Shown: positions 8,989 through 18,090 of the stretch, piece after piece
How positions within the stretch are numbered: position 1 is the first letter of the stretch
Layout: each line of letters starts with the position of its first letter
Assembly: GCA_050260055.1 (NCBI GenBank)
Contig: JBLNBO010000047.1
Span: 1-64,000 of the forward strand
Source: JBLMYQ01 sp050260055
GTDB lineage: Bacteria > Bacillota > Clostridia > Acetivibrionales > UBA4821
DNA length: 64,000 nucleotides
Reading direction: 5' to 3'
The notes under the pieces: generated by a model
Database searches by the model: none
What the model was told of the DNA's origin: nothing
What the model saw: the letters and a program-made list of their open reading frames with translations, nothing else
Made by a program: the position numbers and the translations under genes

Positions 8989-9519
8989 ATGGAGAATATC
9001 GAGAATAATAATGACATTCAAGAAAAAGATAATGGAAATATTGTTAATGTCAATGCTAGTGAATTTGAAGATGAAGAGTACGAGCTGGAAGAAAATCAAT
9101 ATGTAATTTTTAGAATTGATGATAAGGACTTTGGAATCGAAATACAACATGTTCATGAAATTGATAGACTTAAAGAAGTTGTTATAAATCCAGTTCCAAA
9201 GGCGCCGGATTATGTTGAAGGAATAATAAATCTTAGAGGGGAAGTTGTTCCGGTTTTAGATTTAAGGAAAAAACTAGGTCTTCCAGTTAAAGAAATAGGA
9301 AGAGAAACTAGAATACTGATTGTTAAAATGGAAAACAAAACAATTGGTCTTATAGTTGATATGGTATTGAGAGTCATTAATATTGATAGTAAAGAGATTA
9401 CCATTACACCAGAAGAAATAAGTGACGTGAATACAAGATTTTTTAGCGGAATAGTCAGGCTAGAAAAACGAATTACTTTGCTATTAAATATTAATGAAGT
9501 TCTTAGGGCAGAGGAATAA
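8989..9519 (+). CDS. cheW: Chemotaxis coupling protein CheW
   Basis: Adaptor linking receptors to CheA. 176 residues, with a CheW SH3-like double barrel at about 35-170: YVIFRIDDKDFGIEIQHVHEI, then NLRGEVVPVLDLRKKLG, the classic core motif, and a matching C-terminal strand set. An acidic N-terminal extension of about 35 residues (NNNDIQEKDNG...EFEDEEYELEE) is longer than usual. The ATG has an AAGGGGTG site. It sits 36 bases after the receptor gene and just before cheA, as expected for one operon. No second CheW or CheV is seen nearby. Confidence 0.96.
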   Translation: MENIENNNDIQEKDNGNIVNVNASEFEDEEYELEENQYVIFRIDDKDFGIEIQHVHEIDRLKEVVINPVPKAPDYVEGIINLRGEVVPVLDLRKKLGLPVKEIGRETRILIVKMENKTIGLIVDMVLRVINIDSKEITITPEEISDVNTRFFSGIVRLEKRITLLLNINEVLRAEE

Positions 9520-9545
9520 TATTTAATAAGGTCAGGGTGAAAATG

Positions 9546-11612
9546 ATGAATAAATCAGATTTCGAGAAGTTGTTTAATACCTTTTTAGAAGAGTCTGCAG
9601 AACAGTTTGAGATTATTGAGCAAGAAATTCTCAAGCTTGAAAAATGTGCAGATGATGAACAGGCAATTAATGAAGTTTTTAGAATGGCGCATTCTCTGAA
9701 AGGGTCTACTGCCTTAATGGGCTTTGAAAACATGACAAAGCTTACTCATTCGTTGGAAGATATGCTTCAAAAAGTTAAAGATAAAGAAATATCAATAAAT
9801 TCCGAAATTGTAGATATCTTATTTGAAAGTTTGGATATGCTTAAAAAGATGAGAGATTCAATTAAGAACCAAAAAGAGAATAAGTCAATAGATGTTAGTC
9901 CGCTTATTGAAAAAATAAAGGAATTTACAGGGACTGAAGGACAAGCTAAGAGTAAAGGGCCAAGTAAAAACGCAATTGAAGAAAACTTACAATTTAGTGA
10001 GCAAGAGAAAAATATGATTGAGAAAGCGATCAATCAAGGGGAAGTTGTCTATAAAATTAAGATTGAAATTGAAGAAGAAGCAATAATGAAGTCAATAAAG
10101 TCCTTTTTGATAATAAATAATCTTAGTGGTATTGGACAACTTCTAAGAGTAGAGCCTGAAAATTATGAAAGACTTCCTGATATGGAATTTGGTTCTACGT
10201 TGATGGTAATACTTGCGACCTCAGAAAACCAAGAGAGCATAAAACAGCAGATAGATGTTGTGAACGAAATAAAAGATATTACTTTGATGGAATATAATGA
10301 AAGTCCAAATAGTCCGGAACAATCGGTTCCAAATGAGGCAGAGACAGTAAAGGATACCCAAATCAGCAGTGAAAACAAAGATTTTAGGCAAGAAAAAAGA
10401 AGTACAATCAGGGTTGATATTAAAAAGCTTGATAAGCTTATGTCCCTGGCCGGAGAACTTGTAATAGATAAAGAAAGACTTGTACAAATTGGTACAAAAC
10501 TTAGGAATAAATATAATAATGATAAGGATGTTCAGGAATTGATTTCTGTAATACCTCATTTAGATGCTATTGGAGATGAAATCCAGGAAGCTATAATGGC
10601 GGTAAGAATGTACACAATAGAAAATGTATTTGATAGATTCCCGAGGATGATTAGAGACCTTGCACATCGTTCAGGAAAAGAAATTAATTTTATTATGGAA
10701 GGTAAAGATACCGAACTTGATAGAAGCGTTATTGAAGAAATTGTTGACCCAATTGTTCACCTATTAAGAAATTCTGTTGATCATGGTATTGAATCTAAAG
10801 AAGAAAGAATTAAAAATGGCAAGAGTCCTATTGGTACAATAAAGCTTGAAGCAAGGCAGGAACAAAGTAATGTTGTTATTGAAGTATCAGATGATGGAAG
10901 AGGAATAGAAATAAACAAAGTAAAACAAAAAGTATTAGAAAAGGGTATGTCTACAAAAGAAAAACTAAAAGCTATGGAACAAAGCGAAATTCTTAATTTT
11001 ATATTTATGCCTGGGTTTTCTACTTCAGCCTCAGTAAGTGAATTATCTGGAAGAGGAGTAGGAATGGATGTAGTTAAAACAAATATTGAAAAGCTAAATG
11101 GAATAATAGAGATAACTTCCGAAGAGAACAAGGGCACAAAAGTCATATTAAAGCTTCCTTTGACATTAGCAATAGTGGATGCCCTATTAATTGGCCAAGG
11201 TAAAAATAAATTCGCACTTCCTCTTACATCGGTTATCGAAACTGTAAGACTGACTAAAAAGGAAGTTGAAGAAGATTTTCGCAAAGTTAATGAGAAAGAG
11301 GTCTATTCCTGGCGCGATATAGTTGTTCCCGTAATTAGATTAGATAAATTTTATGACATTAATACAGAAATTGATCCTGAAAAGTATTTTGCTGTTATTG
11401 TTGCTTTTTCAGAGAAACGTTTATGTATTTTAGTTGAAAGATTAATTGGAGAACAGCAGGTGGTTATAAAACCGCTAGGCGAATATATCGGAAAAGGAAA
11501 AATACTGGGGGATATTAAAGGTATTTCAGGTGCAACAATTCTTGGAGATGGAACATTCGCCCTTATTCTTGATATACCCGGAATATTGAAGAGCATAAAA
11601 ATGCATCAGTAA
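9546..11612 (+). CDS. cheA: Chemotaxis histidine kinase CheA
   Basis: Receptor-controlled histidine kinase that phosphorylates response regulators. Domain order: P1 phosphotransfer domain with the phospho-accepting His in MAHSLKGS (about residue 49); a variable region including a P2-like alpha/beta segment (about 155-250) that probably docks the receiver; P3 dimerisation (from IRVDIKKLDKLMSLAGELV); P4 ATP-binding domain with the N box HLLRNSVDHGIE, the G1 box DDGRGIE and the GRGVGMDVV box; and a P5 CheW-like domain at the end. About 688 residues. The upstream GGTCAGGGTGA site best fits ATG 9546; GTG 9537 and ATG 9543 are alternatives. There is no cheY, cheR, cheB or cheC next to it, unlike flagellar operons. 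Confidence 0.95.
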   Translation: MNKSDFEKLFNTFLEESAEQFEIIEQEILKLEKCADDEQAINEVFRMAHSLKGSTALMGFENMTKLTHSLEDMLQKVKDKEISINSEIVDILFESLDMLKKMRDSIKNQKENKSIDVSPLIEKIKEFTGTEGQAKSKGPSKNAIEENLQFSEQEKNMIEKAINQGEVVYKIKIEIEEEAIMKSIKSFLIINNLSGIGQLLRVEPENYERLPDMEFGSTLMVILATSENQESIKQQIDVVNEIKDITLMEYNESPNSPEQSVPNEAETVKDTQISSENKDFRQEKRSTIRVDIKKLDKLMSLAGELVIDKERLVQIGTKLRNKYNNDKDVQELISVIPHLDAIGDEIQEAIMAVRMYTIENVFDRFPRMIRDLAHRSGKEINFIMEGKDTELDRSVIEEIVDPIVHLLRNSVDHGIESKEERIKNGKSPIGTIKLEARQEQSNVVIEVSDDGRGIEINKVKQKVLEKGMSTKEKLKAMEQSEILNFIFMPGFSTSASVSELSGRGVGMDVVKTNIEKLNGIIEITSEENKGTKVILKLPLTLAIVDALLIGQGKNKFALPLTSVIETVRLTKKEVEEDFRKVNEKEVYSWRDIVVPVIRLDKFYDINTEIDPEKYFAVIVAFSEKRLCILVERLIGEQQVVIKPLGEYIGKGKILGDIKGISGATILGDGTFALILDIPGILKSIKMHQ

Positions 11613-11705
11613 TAACATTAATATTTAATTTAAAATGCAAATCACATTTTTATACGACAAAAATCGCGGGCGATGATTTATAAAAACAAGGGAGGATGGA
11701 GTAAA

Positions 11706-13772
11706 ATGAAAAGTTTAAAACAAAAGGTTACACTGATTTTTAGTATTATCATTATATTCGCGGTTATCGTTGTTGCTTTTGTTGCTTTAGATGTATCTAC
11801 AAGAGCAAACAACTTAACTGTAAAAACATCTATCGAAAGGTATCTATTATTAAATAGTCAGTTATTTGAAAATGGATTTAACAATGAATTAAATATGCTC
11901 GAAATATTATCTCAGAATGAATACATAACATCGACAAGTAACAGCGCTGAAAAAAAGATTAAATATATTAACGATAAATTAAAAAATCAGAAATTCATTT
12001 CTATTGCATTTGTTGATTCGAAGGGAGTTCTTACCTGGACTAATGAAAATGACAGCGTTTTTGAAGGAATAAATGGAACAAGTTTTTATAAAAAGATTTT
12101 AAATGGGAATAAAGCAATATCTGAACCTATTACTAAAGGGGGAAGCACTAAAATAGTTTATGGTGTGCCTGTACAATATAGTAATGGCGATAAAGGAGCA
12201 TTATTTGCGGCAAAAAATATAAGTATTCTTTCAGATATGATAAAAAAGATGAGTATTTCCGGCAGTGGAGAAATGTACATTTATGATATAAAAGGAAATA
12301 TAATTGCAGATAAAGAAAGAAATTATACAGAAAATCTGCAAAATAGCCAGCAACAGGAAAACGGTAACTCTCAAATTAAACAAGAAATCCTAAAAACTCA
12401 AGCAGGCAGTTTTACCTTTAAAGAAAAAGGTTCAGAATATATAACAAGCTATTCTCCGATAAATGGCACAAATTGGAGGCTAGTCATAACATCAAATTTA
12501 TCTGCTTTAAAAGGAAATGTAGGAAAATATAAGATTATTGCAGCATTTATTGAGATTTCAATTATATTTATTTGTGTTATTGTTATCTACTTTTTGGCAG
12601 GTACTATTACTTCAAAATTTAAGAGTGTTGTAAATCTGATTGAGAAAATTTCTGAAGGTGATTTTACTATAAAAATACCTGATAAGTTTTTAGGTTTTAA
12701 GGATGAAGTAGGTGATATTGCAAGGGCAATTGATAAAATGCAGAAATCACTCTCGGAACTCATGATACTGATCAAGGATACTTCAAATGTACTAGCTTCT
12801 ACAGCAGAAGAAACAAGTGCGACTACTGAAGAAATTGCATCCAGTAGTGAAAACCAATCTGCAGCTTCTGAGCAAACCTTAGCTTCAATGGAAGAGCTTG
12901 ATTCATCAATTAATCATATAGCAAAGAGTGTTCAAGAAATTTCGGGAAATATCAATCATGTTAATGCTTTAATCCAGCAAATGGAATCAATGATGAATGA
13001 AGTTGCAAATATTGCTGAAGAAGTTAGTACGCAATCGCAAAACAGCATAAAGGCAACTGAAATAGGTAGAGATGCTGTTGGCAAGACCCAAAAAGGAATG
13101 GATGAAATAAATGAAGCGGTAGGCAATCTTGTTTCAGCAATAAAAGGCTTGGGTAAATCAGCAGTAGATATTGGGGAAATTGTAGATGTAATTGATGATA
13201 TTGCTGAACAAACAAATCTATTGGCTTTAAATGCTGCTATAGAAGCTGCAAGAGCAGGGGAACATGGGAAAGGTTTTGCTGTGGTTGCTGCAGCAGTAAG
13301 AAATCTTGCGGAAAAGAGCGGGGAAGCTACCAAAGAAATTACAAAGCTTATTAGGTGCATACAGGATGAGGTTGGGGCAGCAGTTGAAACGGCAAAAGAA
13401 GGTGCGCAACAGGTTGAACAGGGAGTTTCGCTTGCATATGAAACAAAAAATGCATTAGAAACAATTAGAGAAGCGGTTGATAAAGCTGCTACTCAGGCTG
13501 TTTCAGCAAAAGAATTGACAGTTGAGCAGAGCCATCAGATTAAAGATGTTGCCGGAGCAGCAAAGAATGTAAATGAGCATGCAATTAGCATGTCTACAAC
13601 AATAGAAGAGCAAACAGCTTCAAGCTCAGAAGTTGTAAGAGCTGTAAAAACCATAAGTGAATCAGCTGCACATATTGCTGGAGGGACAGGAGATATTGCG
13701 TCCTCAACAGATTCATTGACCAAAGAAGCACAGAAGCTTAGCAATTTAATTTCTAAATTTAAATTAAGATAA
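11706..13772 (+). CDS. Methyl-accepting chemotaxis protein with double-Cache sensor
   Basis: Chemoreceptor of about 688 residues. The first membrane segment is at about residues 8-30 (VTLIFSIIIIFAVIVVAF). A large periplasmic-type region of about 240 residues fits a dCache_1 sensor. The second membrane segment is at about 280-300, then HAMP, and the cytoplasmic signalling region with the conserved tip QTNLLALNAAIEAARAGEHG. I place the start at ATG 11706 because GGGAGGATGG lies directly upstream; the earlier in-frame ATG at 11673 has no such site. It starts 93 bases after cheA and ends at a strong terminator, so it is probably the last gene of the chemosensory operon. dCache domains commonly bind amino acids or other metabolites; the ligand here is unknown. 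Confidence 0.95.
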   Translation: MKSLKQKVTLIFSIIIIFAVIVVAFVALDVSTRANNLTVKTSIERYLLLNSQLFENGFNNELNMLEILSQNEYITSTSNSAEKKIKYINDKLKNQKFISIAFVDSKGVLTWTNENDSVFEGINGTSFYKKILNGNKAISEPITKGGSTKIVYGVPVQYSNGDKGALFAAKNISILSDMIKKMSISGSGEMYIYDIKGNIIADKERNYTENLQNSQQQENGNSQIKQEILKTQAGSFTFKEKGSEYITSYSPINGTNWRLVITSNLSALKGNVGKYKIIAAFIEISIIFICVIVIYFLAGTITSKFKSVVNLIEKISEGDFTIKIPDKFLGFKDEVGDIARAIDKMQKSLSELMILIKDTSNVLASTAEETSATTEEIASSSENQSAASEQTLASMEELDSSINHIAKSVQEISGNINHVNALIQQMESMMNEVANIAEEVSTQSQNSIKATEIGRDAVGKTQKGMDEINEAVGNLVSAIKGLGKSAVDIGEIVDVIDDIAEQTNLLALNAAIEAARAGEHGKGFAVVAAAVRNLAEKSGEATKEITKLIRCIQDEVGAAVETAKEGAQQVEQGVSLAYETKNALETIREAVDKAATQAVSAKELTVEQSHQIKDVAGAAKNVNEHAISMSTTIEEQTASSSEVVRAVKTISESAAHIAGGTGDIASSTDSLTKEAQKLSNLISKFKLR

Positions 13773-13780
13773 ATTGAAAT

Positions 13781-13832
13781 AAATAATAAAGCGGGCTTTT
13801 AGTCTTATGACTAAAAGCCCGCTTTATTATTT
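13781..13832 (+). terminator. Intrinsic terminator after the chemosensory operon
   Basis: Perfect 24-bp inverted repeat (13781-13804 with 13809-13832) around a TTAT loop, with a GC-rich core (GCGGGCTTTTAGTC) and flanking A and T runs. It closes the receptor-cheW-cheA-receptor operon. Confidence 0.92.
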
Positions 13833-13863
13833 GGCATATAGTAGAAAATTTATACTTTCAAAA

Positions 13864-13892
13864 TTGTTACTAATAATTTATTATATTATAAG
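13864..13892 (+). promoter_or_regulatory. Candidate promoter of the CorC-family gene, with overlapping inverted repeat
   Basis: TTGTTA (13864-13869) and TATAAG (13887-13892) are 17 bases apart. The -10 is part of a 12-bp inverted repeat (13881-13892 with 13911-13922), which could be an operator or a leader hairpin. Consensus match is moderate. Confidence 0.45.
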
Positions 13893-13962
13893 GAATGAAA
13901 TATTTGATTTCTTATAATATAAAGAAAAACTGTATATAGATATTAAGTTAAGGAGAAAACGG

Positions 13963-15273
13963 ATGATGATTTCTGGCGTTGGAATGCAAATATTACTAAT
14001 TTTATTGCTAATTCTATTAAATGCATTTTTTGCAGCTTCTGAAATTGCCCTAATATCAATTAATGAAAATAGAGTTTCAAAAATGGCTTCAGAAGGGAGC
14101 AAACGGGCACAAAAGATACAAAAGATGATTAGTGAGCCAAGCAAATTTCTTGCAACAATACAGGTCGGTATAACCCTATCCGGGTTCCTGGCAAGTGCTG
14201 CTGCCGCACAAAGTTTTTCAGAAGGATTATCTGCATTAATAAAAAGTATAAAACTACCAATATCGGATAATATTATTAATGGAATCTCCTTATTTGTTGT
14301 TGTCCTAGTTCTTTCATACATTACTCTTGTGGTCGGGGAACTTGTCCCCAAAAGATTGGCGATGGACAATGCACAAAAGGTTTCAATGTGGGTGGTTATT
14401 CCTTTAGAGTTTATAGGGACTATTACTTCTCCCTTTGTAAGATTTCTTACAGCTTCTACTAATTTTTTTGTAAAGCTTTTGGGTGGAAGCACTGAAGGAA
14501 CTGAAGAAAGAATTACTGAAGAAGAAATACGTTTGATGGTTGATGTTGGAGAAGAAAAAGGGATTATCAGAGAAGCAGAAAAAGAAATGATAGATAATAT
14601 TTTTGAGTTTGATGATACGCAAGTTTCAGCAATAATGACTCATAGGACGGATATTGTAGGGCTTCCTATTACTGCGTCCCTGCATGAGGTTATTGAAATC
14701 GCTGGCGGAGAACAATTCTCAAGGATACCAATTTATGAGGATGATATAGATAATATTGTCGGCATACTTTATGCAAAAGATTTACTAAAACTTGTTGATG
14801 AAAATAATCAGAAGGATTTTAATATTAAAGACTATATTAGAAAACCGTTGCTAGTTCCTAAATCTAAAAAAACAGATGAATTATTTAAAGAACTCCAAAA
14901 AAATAAGAGTCATATAGCAATAGTTATAGATGAATATGGTGGAACGGCAGGGCTTGTTACAATAGAAGATTTACTTGAAGAGATTGTTGGCAATATATTT
15001 GATGAATATGATGTAGAAGAAAATGAAATTGAGAAGATTGATGAAAACACCTTTATGGTAAACGGAATAATTGGTATAGAAACTTTTAATGATTACTTTG
15101 AAGTGAATTTGCCGAGAGATGGCTATGAAACCCTTAGCGGATTTATTGTTTCACAGATTGATAGAATACCCGAGGAAGATGAAAAGCCTGTTGTTGAGTT
15201 CCAGAACCTGGTTATGAAAGTTGAAGAAGTGGAAGAAAAGCGCATCGTTAAGGTAAAGGTTTGTAAAATTTAA
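13963..15273 (+). CDS. CorC/HlyC-family membrane transporter-like protein (CNNM, CBS pair)
   Basis: Member of the CNNM/CorC (hemolysin C-like) family, implicated in magnesium or cobalt efflux and ion homeostasis. 436 residues. The N-terminal DUF21/CNNM membrane domain (about 1-195) has several hydrophobic helices, starting with ILLILLLILLNAFFAASEIAL. Two CBS repeats follow (about 205-340; AIMTHRTDIVGLPI and VIDEYGGTAGLVTIEDLLEEIVG), then a C-terminal CorC_HlyC domain (about 350-436) ending RIVKVKVCK. AAGGAG lies 7 bases before ATG 13963. It stands alone between two transcription units. The exact substrate cannot be read from sequence; older 'hemolysin' naming is probably misleading. Confidence 0.9.
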   Translation: MMISGVGMQILLILLLILLNAFFAASEIALISINENRVSKMASEGSKRAQKIQKMISEPSKFLATIQVGITLSGFLASAAAAQSFSEGLSALIKSIKLPISDNIINGISLFVVVLVLSYITLVVGELVPKRLAMDNAQKVSMWVVIPLEFIGTITSPFVRFLTASTNFFVKLLGGSTEGTEERITEEEIRLMVDVGEEKGIIREAEKEMIDNIFEFDDTQVSAIMTHRTDIVGLPITASLHEVIEIAGGEQFSRIPIYEDDIDNIVGILYAKDLLKLVDENNQKDFNIKDYIRKPLLVPKSKKTDELFKELQKNKSHIAIVIDEYGGTAGLVTIEDLLEEIVGNIFDEYDVEENEIEKIDENTFMVNGIIGIETFNDYFEVNLPRDGYETLSGFIVSQIDRIPEEDEKPVVEFQNLVMKVEEVEEKRIVKVKVCKI

Positions 15274-15300
15274 AATAAGTATTATATTACTGGAAAAATA

Positions 15301-15329
15301 TTGACGCATTAATCAGCCAGATATATAAT
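15301..15329 (+). promoter_or_regulatory. Sigma-A-type promoter of secD-secF
   Basis: TTGACG (15301-15306) and a consensus TATAAT (15324-15329) with a 17-base spacer, 38 bases before the secD start codon. Confidence 0.75.
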
Positions 15330-15367
15330 ACCCTATGTGTCATAAACAAAAAGGAGGAGTATAACCG

Positions 15368-16672
15368 ATGAAAGGCATGAGTTTAGCGAAAATGCTTGCC
15401 CTAACACTAATAATTGGATTACTTGGATGGTTAGCTTACAGTGGTGCAGTACTATTTACTAATTCAAAGACAAATCAATCATTCACAATTGGCAGTAAAT
15501 ACATAAGACAAGGATTGGATTTGCAGGGAGGAGTATATATTGTTTACCAGCCAAAAACAAATAAAACAGTAACGGCTGGCGAAATGGCATCTGCAAAACA
15601 AGTTATAAGAAAGCGTTTAGATAATAAGGGATTATTTGATGCAAATGTTACTATAGATAATGCAAATAATAGATTAATTGTTGAAATCCCAGGTGAGACC
15701 AATGCTGAAAAGGCAGTAGCGGATATTGGAAAAACAGCAAAGCTTCAGTTTAAGGATGCTGATGGCAATGTAATAATAGAAGGAAACGATATAGTTGATG
15801 CGACCAGTGATTATGCTGGCAGCAAAAATTCATTAAAAAATGTAGGATGGGTTGTTCAATTGAAGTTTAGTCAGGCTGCAGCAGTAAAATTTGCTGATGC
15901 GACTGAAAGAATTTCGAAGCTCTCAGCTCAAAATAAAAACTATATAAGTATATATCTTGATAACAAATTGCTTTCTTCACCTAGAGTAAGCGAAAGAATC
16001 GATGGAGGAAGTGCAATTATCGAAGGTGCTGATTATACTGCTGAATCAACTAAAGAAGATGCAGCTCTTATCAGGTCTGGTGCACTGCCATTCAGCTTAA
16101 GCCCGATTCAGGTTGAGGCAATTGGCCCTACATTAGGTCAGCAGGCTTTAGTAATAAGCTTAACAGCTGGAGGGATAGCATTTGCGCTTGTATGCATATT
16201 TATGCTTATATGGTATAGATTGCCTGGAATCGTAGCAGATATTGCTCTTATAGCATATGTTTCAGTAATAATACTAATAGCGTCAGCTCTAAAAATCACA
16301 TTAACGCTTCCTGGTATTGCAGGTATAATTCTTTCGGTAGGTATGGCTGTTGATGCTAATATTCTAATATTCGAAAGATTAAAAGAAGAATTGAAAGCAG
16401 GCAAAACACTTAGAGGTGCTGTTGATGCTGGATTCAAGAGAGCATTTAGGCCGATATTGGATTCGAATGTAACCACAACCATAGTATCAATTATACTATT
16501 TATTTTTGGGACAGGTCCAATACAAGGATTTGCAGTAATGCTTTTCCTTGGTGTTGTACTAAGTTTCTTCTCAGCATTGACACTTACAAGATATCTCCTT
16601 ATCCAAATGATGGGGCTTGGATTTAAACATACATGGCTGTATGGATATAAAGGAGGTGTAGTCAATGTTTAA
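15368..16672 (+). CDS. secD: Protein translocase subunit SecD
   Basis: Membrane component that uses the proton gradient to help SecYEG/SecA complete protein export. 434 residues, the shorter Gram-positive type. First membrane helix at about residues 8-28; then the large extracytoplasmic P1 region starting with the SecD motif LDLQGGVYIVY (about 50-60); then five C-terminal membrane helices. The conserved helix motif GIILSVGMAVDANILIFERLKEE (about 318-340) is split here only by normal variation. AAAGGAGGAGT precedes the ATG. The 3' end overlaps secF by 8 bases, so the two are coupled. Confidence 0.96.
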   Translation: MKGMSLAKMLALTLIIGLLGWLAYSGAVLFTNSKTNQSFTIGSKYIRQGLDLQGGVYIVYQPKTNKTVTAGEMASAKQVIRKRLDNKGLFDANVTIDNANNRLIVEIPGETNAEKAVADIGKTAKLQFKDADGNVIIEGNDIVDATSDYAGSKNSLKNVGWVVQLKFSQAAAVKFADATERISKLSAQNKNYISIYLDNKLLSSPRVSERIDGGSAIIEGADYTAESTKEDAALIRSGALPFSLSPIQVEAIGPTLGQQALVISLTAGGIAFALVCIFMLIWYRLPGIVADIALIAYVSVIILIASALKITLTLPGIAGIILSVGMAVDANILIFERLKEELKAGKTLRGAVDAGFKRAFRPILDSNVTTTIVSIILFIFGTGPIQGFAVMLFLGVVLSFFSALTLTRYLLIQMMGLGFKHTWLYGYKGGVVNV

Positions 16673-17594
16673 TTTCGTAAAATTCGGGAAGTACTGTATT
16701 GCATTTTCAATATTTATTACAATCCTTGGTTTTATTTCTTTCTTTACAAGAGGCCTTGTAATGGATATTGACTTCAAAGGCGGCAATATTATAGAAATAA
16801 ACATGGGAAAATCTTTTGATAACAATAGGATTGCCACAATTGTAAAGAAGACTATTGGTAAAGAAGCGGTTGTACAAAAGCTTGGCTCAAAACAGGATAG
16901 GGTTTCAATAAAAACTGAGCATTTAGATCAAGCTCAAAGTGCAAAAATATTCAGCGAGATAAAGAAAGAATTTAATCTTAAGGATAGTGCTCTTTTATCA
17001 ATAAGGGCAGTTCAACCTCTTATGGGGCAAGAGATATGGTTCAAGGGTATTATGGCTATGGTTGTAGCATCTTTCGTAATACTGATATACTTGGCAATAA
17101 GATTTAGAATAATGTCAGGTTTTGCAGCAAGTGTTACGGCAGTATTATCAATAGTGCATGATGCATTCATAATGTTTACTGTTTATTCACTGCTTCAAAT
17201 ACCAGTAAACTCATCATTTGTTGCAGCTGTATTAACAATCTTGGGGTACTCTATTCATGACACAATTATTGTATACGATAGAATTAGAGAAAATCAGAAT
17301 ATAATGAGAAAGGTTTCTAGAACAGAACTGGCTAATAGAAGCATTATGCAGACATTAAACAGAACCATATATACAGTAATTACAGTTATGATATGCGTAG
17401 TAAGCTTATATACTTTTGGATATATATATGGAGTCCAATCTATTAAGGAATTCACACTTCCATTAATTATCGGTCTTGTTAGCGGAGCGTATTCTTCAAT
17501 ATTTGTATCAACCCCTGTATGGGTATGGTGGAAGGATGCAGCAGACAGCAGCGAGGTTGGTAAGGCTAGATCTTCAAAGATTAAACCTGCTTAG
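16665..17594 (+). CDS. secF: Protein translocase subunit SecF
   Basis: Partner of SecD in the SecDF export-driving complex. 309 residues with six predicted membrane helices. Family motifs include GLVMDIDFKGGNII (about 29-42) in the first extracytoplasmic region and LGYSIHDTIIVYDRIREN (about 197-214) in the fourth helix region. An AAAGGAGGTG site inside the secD end serves its ATG. It ends at a strong hairpin terminator, so secD-secF form a two-gene operon without yajC. Confidence 0.96.
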   Translation: MFNFVKFGKYCIAFSIFITILGFISFFTRGLVMDIDFKGGNIIEINMGKSFDNNRIATIVKKTIGKEAVVQKLGSKQDRVSIKTEHLDQAQSAKIFSEIKKEFNLKDSALLSIRAVQPLMGQEIWFKGIMAMVVASFVILIYLAIRFRIMSGFAASVTAVLSIVHDAFIMFTVYSLLQIPVNSSFVAAVLTILGYSIHDTIIVYDRIRENQNIMRKVSRTELANRSIMQTLNRTIYTVITVMICVVSLYTFGYIYGVQSIKEFTLPLIIGLVSGAYSSIFVSTPVWVWWKDAADSSEVGKARSSKIKPA

Positions 17595-17596
17595 AA

Positions 17597-17639
17597 TATA
17601 GAAAACAAAAGAAGCCTTAGGCTTCTTTTGTTTTCTATA
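17597..17639 (+). terminator. Intrinsic terminator after secF
   Basis: Perfect 20-bp inverted repeat (17597-17616 with 17620-17639) with a 3-base TTA loop, core GAAGCC/GGCTTC, T-rich 3' arm. A second short dyad, TCCTAAA-ATA-TTTAGGA (17647-17663), follows it. Confidence 0.9.
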
Positions 17640-17670
17640 ATATTTTTCCTAAAATATTTAGGATTATATA

Positions 17671-17699
17671 TTGAATACTTAAAAATTATATGTTAATAT
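17671..17699 (+). promoter_or_regulatory. Promoter of the tRNA-Leu gene
   Basis: TTGAAT (17671-17676) and TAATAT (17694-17699), 17-base spacer, 32 bases before the mature tRNA 5' end. Confidence 0.6.
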
Positions 17700-17731
17700 A
17701 CATAAGCGAAATAAATAAGGAAATAACAAAC

Positions 17732-17816
17732 GCGAGAGTGCTGGAATTGGCAGACAGGCACGTTTGAGGGGCGTGTGTCGCATGGCGTATGGGTTCAAGT
17801 CCCATCTCTCGCACCA
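17732..17816 (+). tRNA. tRNA-Leu (anticodon GAG), CCA encoded
   Basis: An 85-nt class II tRNA. The acceptor stem is GCGAGAG/CTCTCGC with discriminator A and an encoded CCA. The anticodon loop TTGAGGG on a CACG/CGTG stem gives GAG, which reads CUC and CUU leucine codons. The T arm is TGGGTTCAAGTCCCA. The long variable arm (GTCGCATGGC) and the D loop with GG are typical of leucine tRNAs. It has its own promoter and terminator. Confidence 0.97.
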
Positions 17817-17820
17817 AACT

Positions 17821-17856
17821 AAAAGAAGTCAGTGAGTTTTCATTTGACTTTTTTTT
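17821..17856 (+). terminator. Intrinsic terminator after tRNA-Leu
   Basis: Inverted repeat 17821-17831 with 17845-17855 (core AAGTCA/TGACTT, one G-T pair), followed by a run of T. It starts 4 bases after the encoded CCA. Confidence 0.75.
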
Positions 17857-17936
17857 ATGCAAAACGAGCAATTCTGATTCAATTAAAAAACACAACAATT
17901 ATTGTTAAATAAACTTTATGTCTAATCATAGTATAT

Positions 17937-17965
17937 TTGCATTTTTTTTGTTCTTATGATAAAAT
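17937..17965 (+). promoter_or_regulatory. Candidate promoter of the ER/K-helix receiver gene
   Basis: TTGCAT (17937-17942) and TAAAAT (17960-17965), 17-base spacer. This leaves an AT-rich 5' leader of about 115 bases before the ATG at 18091. Confidence 0.5.
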
Positions 17966-18090
17966 TTATTATGAAGATGGGAATTAAAATTAGGCTAAAT
18001 ATAGTCAAAAAACGACAAATCGAATTATTTTCTTTTGTTTCAAAATCAAGCTTGTGAATTACATTACTAAAAAATGGAGAAGGTGTAACT

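Noticed and set aside
8595..9017. 140-residue ORF on the - strand across the end of a receptor gene and start of cheW
   Set aside because: Antisense of two conserved genes, with low-complexity Ser/Ala sequence and no start signal.
10221..10559. 112-residue ORF on the - strand inside cheA
   Set aside because: Entirely inside a well-supported gene, no ribosome binding site, composition typical of an antisense shadow.
17686..17898. ORF on the - strand over the tRNA-Leu gene with MGLEPIRHATHAPQTCLS-type sequence
   Set aside because: It is the antisense translation of the leucine tRNA, a known kind of false protein; the tRNA explains the conservation.
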